Notes: a model not told the origin generated them from the letters alone. DNA of 64,000 bases from Coniella vitis (GCA_011317545.1 WUJK01000014.1:868001-932000), one strand, 5' to 3'. Shown: positions 1-11,954, numbered from the stretch's first letter. Numbers and translations: made by a program.

Positions 1-341
1 TGAGCGATATTGGGCGGTTTTATGAAATGAGGCCTGATGTTATGCGTTGTTTCACGACACCTTTGAAGGTGTCGAGCTGGGGGTTTGTTTTGTGATTGGA
101 AATCAACATTACGCTGTAAATGTATAACCTTGCATCACGGTTCTCTGCGCTGAAAACACAGTAAAAAGGCGCACACAAGTGAGTGCCATGCCGGATGAAA
201 TGCAAGCAAAACCAAGGACTTGAGACTTGGGGCTCTGGCTCATAGATCACATTAACTACACAACATATGTACAGATTCCCAGTAGCTCTATTGTACTTTA
301 TTCTTCTTCTTTTTCTCTGTTTTCTAATTCATAGTCTCATT

Positions 342-383
<42 letters not shown>

Positions 384-406
384 AGACCTCCGTATGCATC
401 ATCTAC
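1..406. other. Intergenic, window edge to trk gene 3' end
   Basis: No gene is recognisable here. The stretch probably holds the 3' untranslated region of the potassium transporter gene, which ends at 407 on the minus strand. The only structured element is a long TA dinucleotide run, listed separately. Confidence 0.5.
344..381. repeat. (TA)n microsatellite
   Basis: An uninterrupted run of about 19 TA units lies about 25 bp downstream of the stop codon of the potassium transporter gene. It is seen directly and should be length-variable between strains. Confidence 0.95.
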
Positions 407-3298
407 TCAAACATCCTCCCTCCCCCTCGTATTATATTCGGACCGTCTCGAAAGCGAAAACGTCTCGGACAGCTTCGGTATACTCCTCGACGAGCTCTCC
501 ATCCGTCCCATCATTCCCAAATCATCGCCATCCTCCTCTTCTTTCTCCTCCTCCTCCTCCATCCTCCTTCTGGACGAATGTTGCGGCGGTGGCAGTGCCG
601 GACCGGGGTGCAACAGCGACGCAAGCAAGTTACTGTTAACACGATCCATGCGATTTCCCTCCCCGTTTATCCCGCCAGCACCGCCAGCACCGGCCACACC
701 ACCGCTGATACTCCTACTCCGCCCACGACGCATCACCCTACTGCCGTCCGTGGCCACCGATGCCATGGAGTTCCGCCGGGGTAGTGTGCGCGCTTTGCTA
801 ATGAGACCGGGGTCTTCTGCCTCTTGACGGAAGCGCGATTCCGAGGGGAGCAAGACGGCGCGGTCAAGGCCATAGGGTAGCCCGCGGTGCCGACCGCGAA
901 TTTGCATGGCAATAATGACGAGCTTGCCGATGACGGTGAATTGCGATGACAAACTGGCGTTGATGCCCGTGTATCCAAGGCTGAGTCCCACGGTGCCGTA
1001 CGCACTGACAATTTCAAACAAGATGGCAAACATGCTAAAGTCGTTATTTTGAATGCGAGATCCCTCGGAGATGGCGAGAATGAAGAATCCAATGAAAATA
1101 TACCACAGGTCAAACGAGAGTTGGCGCCGCAAATGGGCTCCGACGTAGCTTAGGGACCCTGCAGGTTCGGCTTCGTCGGATTCTTCGTGGCCTTGGTAGA
1201 TGCCGAGTGATTTCTCCTCGTAGACGTTGGTGCGACGGACGGAAATGGCAATAGGGAAAATAGATATGTACATCATGATGAGGTAGGACGTTTGTACACC
1301 GGGGTGTAGCTCAGCGAGGTTCACGCACGAGAAGCCTGCTGTTCGGGTAGAAAAGGCTTGAAAGGCGCCGTCGAGGACTTTGATTCCCGCAGAAAGATCT
1401 GCGACAACACCGCTTCCCAGCTGTTCAACGCAGTCCGTCAGTCAGTCAGCAATAAGGACACGCTATTCAAGGTTGCTCGAAACGAGAAAGCGGCGGGGAC
1501 CACAACTCACGTCAAGAATTACAAAGAAGACCAAGTCGATACCATTGAGAATGACAAGCAACCAGAAGAGCCACCACGTAGCCGCCGAAGGAAACAAAAG
1601 CGTAAAGCAGCGGCGCGGATGGTCCAACAAGAAGCGCAGTTCTTCCCATAGACCAGACCGCCGTGGTACCAGGATACTCGATACCCAAATGATGAAACGT
1701 AGCATCACCGGGAAGCCTGTGTTGCCAATGACGATAAGGAAGCTCATGATCAGCAGTGGATAGACGGCTGTGTTGAACGAATTCATACTGTCGGGCGTCA
1801 GAGTGAAGCCCAGATCCGTAAAGGCAGAGCTGGCGGTGAAGATGCCCCACCAGGGCCGTCCTTGGCCGTCTCCCTCGACAATGGAACCATACGAGCTGTG
1901 CAAGATCCATGGTGTGAGGAAGACGACGCCTAGTACCCAGAAACCCCAAAAGTACAACGTCAAGATCAACGACAAAGTCTTGAGGGATCTATACTCAATA
2001 CCGCCCAGCTCTTCTCTCTGCTCATCCGTCAGCTCGCCAACAAATGCCGAGTTTCGTCCCAGGGTCGGCTGCCAACTCAGGTATGGCGCGAGGTCGTACT
2101 TGTTGTTACTCAAAGCATCCCGTATCGTGCCGACTGTGTTACGTCTCGCGCGCGCAAACGATCCGCCCGTGTTGTGGTGGTGGAGTTTTTCGCCGTTGCT
2201 GTTGAGCGCGCGGGGCCTGCGAAATTTAAAAGGTGTAAAGACATGCAAAAACGCAATCGCGTCGTCGTTGAACTCTTCTCGACGGCTCGGCTTCTTGGCC
2301 GGCTCTTGGATGGTGATTCCCTTGGGACGCACTGGCGTGCGAAGATCGTCATTGTACTCGTTGGTGCGGGCTGTCGGCGGCTCTGGCTCTTCATCATGCG
2401 CCCCATCCTCCACCCTCCTCGGCCGCTCGCCCAACTCGACGTCTCTGGGCCCAGGAATGCGCAGCACCTCGTCGTTGTCATTGTTTCGTTGTCGCTCAAG
2501 AATGGCAATGTGCTCTTCGTTGCTCCTGTCTGGCATTTTGACTGCGGAATCCTCGACACCGTCACTCCTCTTGACGGTTCCCGCAAAGGTAATGCCCGGT
2601 GCCCTATCGTCGCCCGGGCCCGGTTCATTGGTGTCTGCAGACCTGGGAGCGCCGTTTGCGGGTGCAGGCTGCTGAAAGGGCCCGTCAACGACGAAGCCAT
2701 CGTTAGTGATGCGGACCCTGGTGCCATCGAGCATGACTCTAATGTTCCTGCCATTGACGCCGCTCACGGGGTCCGCGCCGCTTGTTGCCTTGGATTTGGA
2801 CTTTGTGATGGTGGCGCGGCGACTGCGAGCTTCGCGCACGAGATCCTGAAACTTCTTCTCGAACCAAAAGAGGCGCAAGAAGACGACGAAGGAGTTGATT
2901 GCAATGGGGTTCGAGGTCATGGAGCAGAGCATGATGACAATCTGCTGAAAAGTGTTGAGCTTGTTAACGTCGACGGGGTTCAACCCCGCCTGCGTATTGG
3001 CGCCAGCAGCAAAGAACAGGGCATCGATGTATGCTAGTTCGCCTGCTGCAGAGGCATACAGCAAAATAGATGCCAGAATAGTGAGCCCTACGACCCAAAA
3101 GTCTGGGCGGCAAGTTGTTATGTTAGCAAAAACGTCGGGTTCAACCCGGGCAAACAGACGTTACCCTCGACACCACGGCCAAGACCAGCAAAACTCACAA
3201 TGCACAGTGATGAAGTTGAAGTGAGGCTTCTTGGAGACAAAGGAAGGCTTCAGAGACTTGAGCTGCTCCCAAAAGATGCTATAGACGGGCGAGACCAT
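407..3298 (-). CDS. trk1: Trk-type high-affinity potassium transporter
   Basis: Plasma-membrane K+ uptake protein of the fungal TRK/HKT family. Exons on the minus strand: 3298-3199, 3102-1511 and 1420-407, giving 901 residues (2706 nt, one open frame). The first exon encodes MVSPVYSIFW and splices so that HYFWVVGLTI follows, a conserved first membrane segment. All four pore-loop filters of the family can be read: NTQAGLN near residue 70, GNTGFP in the middle exon, STRTAGFS at the start of exon 3, and AYGTVGLS near the end. The motif RRTNVYEEKSLG is typical of fungal Trk. Between pores one and two lies a long hydrophilic, charged loop, as in yeast Trk1. The C-terminus is rich in Arg, Ser, Pro and Glu. 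Intron 1 is 96 bp and intron 2 is 90 bp. Start choice: first ATG before the conserved segment. Confidence 0.95.
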
Positions 3299-6200
3299 GC
3301 TGGGCGGCTGTGCAGCGGTGCGTTCCTTTCACGGGTCGGTGACGAGCGATGGATCGAGAACAAGCAAAGGAGCTACACGGCGAGGTGAGATGGCGTGAGG
3401 TGCCGGGATGGGCTGGGCGGGAAGACGCGACAAAGGACGAGAATGAGGATGAGGATGAATCAATGGGACGCTGCAGAGTGCGTATCCTGGAGTGCCGAGC
3501 TCTCAATTTTCATGATGGCGACGGGAGCGGCTCTGCAGCAATGAATGGTCGTGATGCGTTTCGCAGAAAGCCAGAGATTCGCGCAGTCTCGATGCCAGCT
3601 GGTCAGTCGGTCGGTCGGTCGGTCGGTTGGTCAGTCGATGGCGGCCCAGTGGATGTGAGAAGCTGGGTGCGACGGCGATGCAAAAGGGACTGGCGTTTTG
3701 ATGCAGGAAATTGATCGAGATGGGAGCACACCAGGAACAGCAAATGCGAAGCCGGCAGTCCTACTGAATAAGGGCGGTGACGTCGAAGAGCCGAGCGCGA
3801 CCTTGGCCAGCCAAAACCCCGATGCACAAAGAGAGAAGGCGACACGGGGGAATAATTTGGTTAGATGCTGGGTGGGCGAATGATTAGTTTGACGGGCAGT
3901 GCACTGGGAGTGGCGCTAGTAGAGCAGCAGCAGCCACAGCGTTGCCTGTGGCAAACAGACAAGTCAACACAGGAGGGAGAGAAATGGGAGAAAAGGAGCC
4001 CGGGGCCTGGTTTGACAAAGGTTTGCTATCGTTATTACGATTGTTGTTTTTATTATTATTGTGAGGCAAAGAGTGGAGGCCCGCCGGTTGGAATCTTCGA
4101 TTTGATGGATGGATGGATGCAACTGTGAGCGCTAGGATTGGCGCAGCAGCCAGGTGGAACCCAGCCCAGGGGACACTGGATCCAAAGACAAAAAGGAGCC
4201 AGGGGGGACTGCAAAAGGTTTGCCAGATTGCCGAATAAGAGCGAAGAGGAAAAAACAGAAAGAAAAAAGCACGTACAATAGGAGATGCGGGCTGGCTTTG
4301 CCCTGTTTGCTTTTGGTACGGTGGCCAGTTGCCAATTGCATGAACTCCTTAATACTATGTACAGTGCTGCAAGCCCTATACATAAGTAGTACTATGCAAA
4401 ACCCTTCTAGCAGCAGCCCAGTCTAGGCCCAGTCCCCACTCTACCTCCCCGTACATAGCAGCAGCTTGTACAGCCTACAGCAGGCTGCCAGGTACTTCTG
4501 ATACTGTACACTTGGGGCCCGCAAGGCCTGTCATGCCGCCCCACACCCTGTCTGCCGCCCCTACTAGGACACTAATCATGCCCGCTGCACTACAAAGCAT
4601 AGTACGTACGTGGGGGTGTTCTTAGTTCCCAAGTACTATGTACTATGTATTCCAATGCCAAGACATTGGGGTCGTGCTGCTGCAAGTTGGTGTATTTTTG
4701 GTTTCCAGCTAATAAGTACTACTTAGATCGGACATCTGAGAAGTCAGAGATGCTTATTACTGTCCTTTTGCAGCTTTCGCTTCCTGTTGCAATATCAGTT
4801 GTCCTACCCTGATCCATTCTTTTTCTTTAGCGAGACATTATGGCAGCGGCGTCAAAAAGGTCGATCAATGGAAAGCTGGTTGATGCCGAGAATCCCGCGC
4901 AGACAAGCATGTTATCATGCAGTTCCGCGGTACGCGACTTGTGACAAGTGGTGCCTGTGCTGCGCTGGCATGGATGATCTTCTGAGATGCGTTTTGCTTT
5001 TTTGCCAGATCTTGGCTGTAACTTGGTGCATTGCTGCTACTGGCTCGTCATCCCAACTTCTTGTTGCAAAAGCCAGCCCAAGCACTGCCACAACCAGAGT
5101 CTTGTTGGTCTTCTTATCGCGGGAGCATAGCCCAGCTTCTACTACTTACGTTAGTATGGTACCTCCTCAGTCAGCCAAACGCACGTCTGGGTGGGTTGAG
5201 TACGGTGAGCGAACCAAGTGGGTGGGCAACTGGATTGCATTTTTGTGATGGACCAACCATTGAGCGTCTCCAAATGCTGAACTGCGAAAGTGACAGATCA
5301 TCAACAGACCTTGTATGCACTTTTTCAAAAGTCGAATGACGAATACAGGTGGAGACTGGTCGGCGGTATGGATATTGCTGTGACCATAGTACCGAGCACA
5401 TCGGTTTGTACCCCATCTCCATTTGAGCATCACCTTGCTACGTTCGCATCTTGCAGTGGCAGCTGACGAAGCTGAGATCGATCATGCCTCTGAAAACCCC
5501 ACAAGCATACTCAACAACGTCATCTTCGAATCCATCCATCCATCCATCTACCATCTCCCGAATGGCCCGCCACGGCATTGGCAGTGGCATCAGCATCAGC
5601 ATTGCCCCAGCGGGCCTCGAGGGCTGAGAAGCGGGCCTTGGATGTACATAGCACTACTATGTATATACCGGCCAAGTAAGACGATTCATTCCACACTATG
5701 GAATCTGATCCTTAATCATAGTGCAACAAAAGAAGCATATTGACGAGAAAGAGAGGGAAAAGGAACACTCATGTAGACTTACATGATAGTATGTATACAC
5801 ATACTATAACTCTTATAATACAGCAACTCTTTTTCCAACGGCCCGTGTTCCAGAAAGTGAGCCACAGACCAGTCCTAACAAGACGTCCTCCAGCCAACCC
5901 GCCCCCTTTCCAAACCCCCATACCCAACATACTATGTACGCGGATAAAGGTGTGACCATCATAGCCACGACTCATTTGCTCAACGGCTGCTGCATGCATT
6001 CCCTTTCCAACGGTCCAGCCAGCCAGCACACTAATGCATGCAGGACACAGTACTATGTACATAGTAGTCCCCAGAAATAGATGCGACGAGCAAGCCAGCC
6101 TGCAGCTCGTCCACAGAAAAAAGATAGACACCTGGGACGAACCATGTGCTTGGCATGCATAGGAGCAACTGTGTATGAATTGCTCCACTCTAACACAGGG

Positions 6201-6687
6201 ACTAATAAAAACTCATATCTCTGCACCATAGTACAGAGTACATAGCATATATATTGTAGTGCAACCCGACGAATCGGACTTGTATTCGCCATCGAGAAGC
6301 GCTTCAACCATGTGCGGCAGCTTCATCTACACACCGAGATGTTCAAGCTACGGCACAGCTAGTCAAGCATTCATTTCGATTCATATAAATCCTGCCTGCT
6401 CCGCGTAAAATCCTCGGTAAAAACCTGTCAATTATCCTCAGTCCATGAATGCCGGCAACTGAAATCACGTTTTCCGCTGCGTGCATTATGACAGCAAGGA
6501 CGCAAAACGCAGGACCGACCACAGCGATTTCGGGTCAATCGATTCCAGACACACCCGGGTAGGCCCACCCTGAAAACGCCAATGCATGCTTTCTGGTGTT
6601 CATCCTATACCAGGTTCCAGAACGCCCCTTGGAAAAAACAAATCAAAAAAGAAAAGATTCATCGACGGGACAATCGTGCCTGTCCTT
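3299..6687. other. Long intergenic region between trk1 and ssl2
   Basis: About 3.4 kb without a supported gene. The first part is the promoter and 5' leader of the potassium transporter, and the last few hundred bases hold the 3' end of the helicase gene. Open frames here are short and unlike any family I know. The region carries the densest group of the TACTATGTA motif, with copies at 4353, 4634, 4641, 5655, 5930, 6051 and 6058. A tetranucleotide CGGT/TCGG run lies near 3606-3630. Confidence 0.6.
6051..6066. repeat. Perfect 16-bp palindrome TACTATGTACATAGTA
   Basis: An exact inverted repeat seen directly. An identical copy lies at 63071-63086, and half-sites (TACTATGTA or TACATAGTA) occur through the intergenic DNA. 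Function is unknown; it could be a protein-binding site or a short mobile-element remnant. Confidence 0.85.
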
Positions 6688-9210
6688 CTACTCCTCTGCC
6701 AGCTTCTTCCGTCTTTCCTTGTCTCTCAGCTGCTTCTTGAAAAAGTCACTGTGTGCAACCTTCTTCTTGCCTCTGGCCGGCTTGTTCTGCTCCACGTACG
6801 CCATGTCCTGCCCACCGCTGAGATCCGCCAGCAGATGCGCACCGCGACGTACCATAGTCCGTGGCTTGGGCTTGGGTCTCGCGCCGGCTTTCTTCGAATT
6901 GAACAAGTTCCCGTCGGCCATGAGCGCACTCTTTTCACGCTCGTAGTCGGCCTGACTCTTGTTCTTTTCCATATCGTCTAGCAAGCCCAGCAGAAGCTCA
7001 CGGCGCTCTTGTGCCGTTGAAAAGCACAGATTGGGCGTCTTTTCAATGTTGTGCAGAGTTGTGATGACCTTGAAAGCGTAGCCTTGATCGACAAGAAATG
7101 CCTGCCGCTTGGACGAAAAGAGCATCTCTTGCGTGTCCTTGGAAACAAGGGAGTAAAAGAACGCATTGAAACCCTCGTCATTACGTCGCTTGGCCCGTAG
7201 AATACGACCCAGTCGCTGGGCTTCCTGACGCCGAGAACCATATTGAGCAGAGATCTGAATCAGGCACGTCGCTTCGGGAAGATCCAGAGATGTATCACCA
7301 ATCTTGGAAAGAAAGATGGTGTTGCACTCGGAAGAATCTCGGAACCGCTGCAGAATTTCCTGTCGTTCAGCATTGCTAGTACCACCGTAGAGATAGGGCT
7401 TCATCAGCTTGCGCGCATAGAATTCCAAGGCATACACATCATCAGAGAAGACAATGATCTTGTCGCCACGCGACTCATGGTAAGTTATGAGATACTGGCA
7501 CGCTTGCATCTTGAGAGGGTTCATGACGTAGAGAAGAGATCGCGAGCGCGTGGCAGCCTTCAAGTATTCGTCGTAGAACTCAGTCGGCATAGGGCACCAG
7601 ACTTCTGCGCACTGGACCCTGGCAATGTGGCCCTGTTGCGACAGCTCCATCCAGTTGGCTTCGTAAAGCTTTGGACCGATGAGGAAGTTCAAGTCCTCGA
7701 TCTTGTCATCCTCTCGAAGAAGGGTAGCAGTCAATCCAAGCTTAGAATGCGCCTTGATGTTACCAATGACCTTTCGGAACATGTTGGCAGGCACGACGTG
7801 GACTTCGTCGAGGAGCATTAGACCCCATTCTCGCTTCCGGAGAAAGTCCATCATCTTCGACGACTCGTGAGATCTCTTCTGCGTGGCCGTAACCATGGAG
7901 TATGTGGTGACAATCACTCCCGTATTGCCACTGAAAGTTTCCTTGTGATCAGATGAGAAGATGGCAACATCGTCCGGATTGATGTTTGACCACTTGATGA
8001 ATTCATTCCTCCACTGTATGACCGACATATTGCTAGTAGCCAGCACAATGACACCCTTTTTGATAGTGCATGCCGCAGTGATGCCAACAAGGGTCTTGCC
8101 GGCGCCACATGGCAGCACAATAATACCACTCTTTGCGCGACCATTACCAAACATTTTGCTGAGACTCTTTTCTTGGTATGGCCTGATTTGTGTCGATGGC
8201 TGCAAGTCGATCTCGAGGTTGGCATTGATATTGTCATTCCTAAAGTCGTACTCCTCGAGTGCAGGGTATTGCAGTTCCTGGCATCGCTTTGTGACTGTCT
8301 CGACAGCATCATCTCGAATCTGGAAAGCATGGACAACCTCTTGATCATCATCGTCGTCGTCATCATTCAAAGCATCGTACACTTCTTTCTTGGTAGGATT
8401 AGCCTGTGCCGTTGCCTGATCTGCGTTGTTTAGTCCCTCAGCCTCGCGTATGCCAGCAGCCTCTTTGGTTCCAGCAATGGCTAAACCAGACATTTTTGGA
8501 GCGCTCGTAGTGATTTGCTCAGCACCGTGTACCCGACACTCAGAGATGGTTGGGTCCTTGAGAAGCATCTGAAGTACCTCTGGGTCCGTCGTTTCGAGAA
8601 GATATTTGGTATTACGCAGGACCAGCTTGACCTTTCCATAACTCTTGCCGCATGCAGAAATGAAGCCTTTCACGTTGCTGGGCACTGGAGTCTTGGAGAA
8701 ACGCTCCAAGGTTGAGATAATGTCCTTTGGATTGAGACCGACAGAAACGGCAGCATATAGACTGTGTGTGGTGAGTTTGTACTCGTGCAGAAATTGAGGT
8801 CTCGAAACGGGCTCAGCGACTGTGACCAAGAAATCTTGTGCCTGAGGCGCGAGCTGGTGAAAGCTTTCCAGGACAATGACAAAGTTGCCCTGAATCCACA
8901 ACGGCCGGTTGTGAGCGTCTGGCTTGGGTTTCAAGGCGGTGAAGTCTCTTGAACTGTCAAAATGCCGTGAGGCCATGTCATTGATGCCGCGCCCGATGCT
9001 GTACTTGTGCTCGTCGGAACTCGTGTCAAACTTAACCATGCTCTTACGCATTTCCTCTGGAATATCAACATCGACTTCATTATCAGAGACGTCGCTAGAG
9101 TCACTTCCAAGACTTCGAGGTGTTCCCGGCCCGGGAGTTGAGCCTTTGGAGGATCTGGCCGCCTTGATGGTGCCGCCGCCACCGACGAGTGCCTTGCGTT
9201 TAGGGGCCAT
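6688..9210 (-). CDS. ssl2: TFIIH core helicase subunit XPB/Ssl2 (Rad25)
   Basis: DNA translocase subunit of the general transcription and nucleotide-excision-repair factor TFIIH, acting in the nucleus at promoter opening and repair. A single intron-free frame of 840 residues starts at the ATG at 9210, close to the family's usual length of about 800. The N-terminus is Lys/Ser-rich and disordered, followed by the XPB damage-recognition-like domain (about residues 60-230) and an acidic stretch of seven Asp near residue 285. The helicase core has Walker A PCGAGKT at 367-373, the DEVH box at 468-471, GLTATLLRED near 491-500 (containing the RED motif) and motif VI QRLGRILRAKRR in the C-terminal lobe. 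The basic C-terminus is normal for the fungal protein. It is divergent from the CHY zinc-finger gene, sharing a 413-bp upstream region. Confidence 0.98.
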   Translation of the reverse strand: MAPKRKALVGGGGTIKAARSSKGSTPGPGTPRSLGSDSSDVSDNEVDVDIPEEMRKSMVKFDTSSDEHKYSIGRGINDMASRHFDSSRDFTALKPKPDAHNRPLWIQGNFVIVLESFHQLAPQAQDFLVTVAEPVSRPQFLHEYKLTTHSLYAAVSVGLNPKDIISTLERFSKTPVPSNVKGFISACGKSYGKVKLVLRNTKYLLETTDPEVLQMLLKDPTISECRVHGAEQITTSAPKMSGLAIAGTKEAAGIREAEGLNNADQATAQANPTKKEVYDALNDDDDDDDQEVVHAFQIRDDAVETVTKRCQELQYPALEEYDFRNDNINANLEIDLQPSTQIRPYQEKSLSKMFGNGRAKSGIIVLPCGAGKTLVGITAACTIKKGVIVLATSNMSVIQWRNEFIKWSNINPDDVAIFSSDHKETFSGNTGVIVTTYSMVTATQKRSHESSKMMDFLRKREWGLMLLDEVHVVPANMFRKVIGNIKAHSKLGLTATLLREDDKIEDLNFLIGPKLYEANWMELSQQGHIARVQCAEVWCPMPTEFYDEYLKAATRSRSLLYVMNPLKMQACQYLITYHESRGDKIIVFSDDVYALEFYARKLMKPYLYGGTSNAERQEILQRFRDSSECNTIFLSKIGDTSLDLPEATCLIQISAQYGSRRQEAQRLGRILRAKRRNDEGFNAFFYSLVSKDTQEMLFSSKRQAFLVDQGYAFKVITTLHNIEKTPNLCFSTAQERRELLLGLLDDMEKNKSQADYEREKSALMADGNLFNSKKAGARPKPKPRTMVRRGAHLLADLSGGQDMAYVEQNKPARGKKKVAHSDFFKKQLRDKERRKKLAEE

Positions 9211-9623
9211 GTCGGTTGCTTGGGCGACGTCACAGAAATGAGAGGCGAAAACGAATTATTTTATAACGGCCTCCAAGACAAAACGGGTATGGGACGAATT
9301 CTGAAAAAGAAAGGCAGGCGTAAAAAGGTGTCGTCGCCAAAGGCTGTTTGACGACGTGAGGAAAGTAAACGCGGATTTGAAAGAACGGCCAGAGGTCAAA
9401 GGCGTCAGTACCTAGGCAGTCAGGTAGGTCAATGATGATGGCGGGCGCGGTGCCTACTGTTATCGATAAGCACTCACGGGATTACGAGAGAGAGTGGGGC
9501 GTGGCTTTAGATTCACCTGCCAGGACGTGTTATGCACCCTGTCTTGGAAATCAATACCGCCACTTTCGATGCCCACGAAACGGTTGCGATCCTGCAGACA
9601 AACAAGTCCTGCAATCTGCAAAG
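9211..9623. promoter_or_regulatory. Shared divergent promoter region, ssl2 / CHY zinc-finger gene
   Basis: The 413 bp between two head-to-head start codons must hold the 5' regions of both genes. It contains the sequence GTACCTAGGCAG followed by CAGGTAGGTC near 9409-9429, a CCTAGG/CAGGTA pattern. The boundary is inferred from gene orientation only, and the plus-strand gene may have additional 5' coding sequence inside it. Confidence 0.5.
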
Positions 9624-10123
9624 ATGTGGTAAGTGAATCATGCAGTCTGAAAGGCTTTGTTACGTCCACATTACTAACCAACTCTCTTAGCAAGCATATC
9701 CTCAACGCTCAGGTGTCAATCAGGTCACCATGCTGTACGTGTTCTACTGCCAGTCCCTTTACTCTTTAGCGCGAATGGTTGCACTGATGGTCCTACAATA
9801 TAGGCAAGAAATGGTTCGACTGTAGTGAATGCCACCAAGAACAAGAGAGCCACCCCCTGCTTCAGCGATTCGAGATGGTCTTTGCTTGCAAGAAATGCAA
9901 AAAGTGCTTCCGCAAAGACGCCCAGGAGTTCGAGGAGTCCGACGAGTACTGCCCACACTGCGATAATCACTTTGTGCTCGAGGCTGTGACACCCAAGCCA
10001 GCGCTCAAGATCGAGGGCGAGGATGCGCGCGTGGATGCCAGAATGCTAAAGGACGATCGGGTCAGGCAGCAAGACTTTAAGACGATATTTGACCCTGACG
10101 AAGATGCGGACAAACTGGGATAA
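9624..10123 (+). CDS. CHY-type zinc-finger protein (Hot13-like)
   Basis: Small CHY zinc-finger protein. The family includes yeast Hot13, linked to the mitochondrial intermembrane-space import and oxidation system; the exact role of this short fungal form is not established. Minimal model: exons 9624-9628, 9691-9734 and 9804-10123, giving 122 residues in one frame across both joins. It opens MCKHILNAQVSIRSPCCKKW, followed by FDCSECHQEQESHPL, then FACKKCKKCFRK and EYCPHCDNHF, so the paired Cys and His ligands for several zinc ions are present. The C-terminal EDARVDARMLKDDR is typical of filamentous-fungal homologues. The start is uncertain: the frame stays open upstream through QVLQSAKM, so a longer N-terminus with another exon is possible. 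Introns are 62 and 69 bp. Confidence 0.85.
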
Positions 10124-10332
10124 AGAATAGGTGCCATTGAAAGAATGTGGCAATGATTACAAGGATGGTTTTGGTTCTAGCATTTGGCGTCTGGAAAATT
10201 GTCATTACAAGGCACCATCAGCGCGCCCAATCATGAAGTCATACTGTACACTGCTCGCTCTCTCCCGCCGGCTATCATGCAACGCGTCCAGGGTGAGCTG
10301 CTTCTATCTCGCTGTGCTGCCCATCCCTTTCT

Positions 10333-11385
10333 CTACTGGTCCTCCGAACCTGAAGCCCTGGGTTGTGCCGTGGAGCCGCCTGCGCCAGTCGAGCGGCCTC
10401 CCTTCTTCTTTGCTGCCTCCTCTTGCTTCTCCTGCTCAATGGTCTTGACGTAGTTCTCAATGTCCTCAACCGGCAGCATTTCAATCGACTTTCCGGGTGC
10501 CATGATGGCAATCTCGATGTTCTTGGCTCCTGTCTGTACAACCTCCAGCAATGACTTGATCGCTAAGCGTATCGTTTGCTCGCGGTCCATGTCCTCCTTG
10601 TAGTTTCGCTCCAAAAACTCGCGCACCGTCTTGCTCGATCGTCCGATGGCGTTTGCCTTCCTGGAGTCATTGTCAGTAAAGGATTGTGTCAGGACAACGG
10701 ACGTGATGATGAACCTACCACGCAGAGTAGATGCCAGAAGGCTCCGTCTGGTAGAGGCGCGGCACTTTGCTGCCATGGTCGAATCCAACAATGAGGGTGC
10801 TGATGCCGAACGGCCGCACACCACCTCGCTGCGTGTACCGCTGCTGCACACCAGCCACGTGCTTTGTGATGTATTCGATGGTGACAGGATCCTCCAAGTT
10901 GAGACGGTGGGATTGTGCCTCTAGTCGTGCCTTGTCGACAAGGATTCTGGCATCGGCGTTTAGACCGGCAAAGGCGAGGCAAACGTGGGTGTCGATGAGA
11001 CCGATCTTGGAGGGAGTAATTCGGGTATCTTGCAGCTTCATTGCCGAGCGCTTCTCGCATCCCAAGACCACAATGTCTGTTCCCTTCACTCCAACCGCAC
11101 ATGTTCCTGGTGATCCAAGCAGAAAGTCAGCCTTGCAACGGAGCCAGAATATGTGGGTGCATCGGGGCGCACCTCTCTTGACGGCCTCGCCTGCATATTC
11201 AACCTGGAAGACGTGTCCATCGGGACTGGGGTTGTGTCAGTTGGCCATTCCATAGAAAGTTGGATCATTTATCAAAGCGAACCTAAAGACTGGTGAGGAT
11301 CGAGTGTTAGCTAGCAGTCCAAGAGCGGCTGGAGCAGGTTAGCGAGATGCTTACCTGAGAGAGCTCTGTCGTAACCTGAAGCCAT
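10333..11385 (-). CDS. pre6: 20S proteasome subunit alpha type-4 (Pre6)
   Basis: Structural alpha-ring subunit of the 20S proteasome core. Five exons on the minus strand (11385-11355, 11289-11283, 11225-11173, 11106-10719, 10660-10333) encode 268 residues with every join in frame. The N-terminus reads MASGYDRALSVFSPDGHVFQ followed by VEYAGEAVKRG, which is the proteasome alpha signature. TDIVVLGCEKRSAMKLQ and the later RPFGISTLIVGFD and EPSGIYSAWKANAIG are also diagnostic, and the C-terminal tail is Lys/Glu- then Gly/Ser-rich. Exon 2 is only 7 nt (TCTTTAG), completing the Val codon, encoding Phe and starting the next Ser. Four introns in about 1 kb make this the most intron-rich gene here. It is divergent from the D-2-hydroxyglutarate dehydrogenase gene. 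Confidence 0.96.
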
Positions 11386-11954
11386 CGTTGCCGTTTATTG
11401 TGAAGATCGTATCAAGTAATTCGGTGTTCAAAGACGGAAAACGTGCTTGGCGTATGATAATGATTGATTGTGAGTTTTGGATCTGCGTTTGAGGCAGAGA
11501 GGTTGCAATGTGTTACGGCGCGTTGCGAGGTCAATGGGCGTTGTTGCAGGCAGGCAGGCGGAAGCAGGCGTGGCAGGCTGCAGCTCTGACGACGAAAGCT
11601 CGCAGCAAGAGCTACCGGCGGATCCCTGTAGCACCTGCCCGTGGGAATAACCCCAGCTTTCGTGTGCTGTGTCGCTTATGTACACGGGCCAGGGATCAGC
11701 TCACGGTAGCCCTTTGCGCATTTGCAAATTCCTTCCGTATCCGCGATTCCGGAGAGTTTGCGGCGACTCCATTTGCCGGGCCGGTACTGGTTTTCATCCC
11801 CAGCCGGCGAGTTCTATTCGAGTTGTATGTATATGTATATATATATATCTCTCTCTCTCTCTCATCCTAGGTTCCTTCTCCCCTTTTGGGCTGTTCTTTG
11901 TCTTTTCATAGCCTAACTGGGTCTTTGGCTTGTCTGTTCAGTTCTCACGGCACC
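11386..11954. promoter_or_regulatory. Shared divergent promoter region, pre6 / dehydrogenase gene
   Basis: The 569 bp between head-to-head start codons carry the 5' regions of both genes. A TATATATAT run followed by CTCTCTCTCT lies at about 11830-11864, roughly 90-125 bp before the dehydrogenase ATG. Pyrimidine tracts like this are common near fungal transcription starts, but no specific factor site can be named. Confidence 0.5.

Noticed and set aside
341..784. 147-codon plus-strand frame starting in the TA repeat
   Set aside because: It begins in (TA)n and runs antisense to the conserved C-terminal exon of the potassium transporter.
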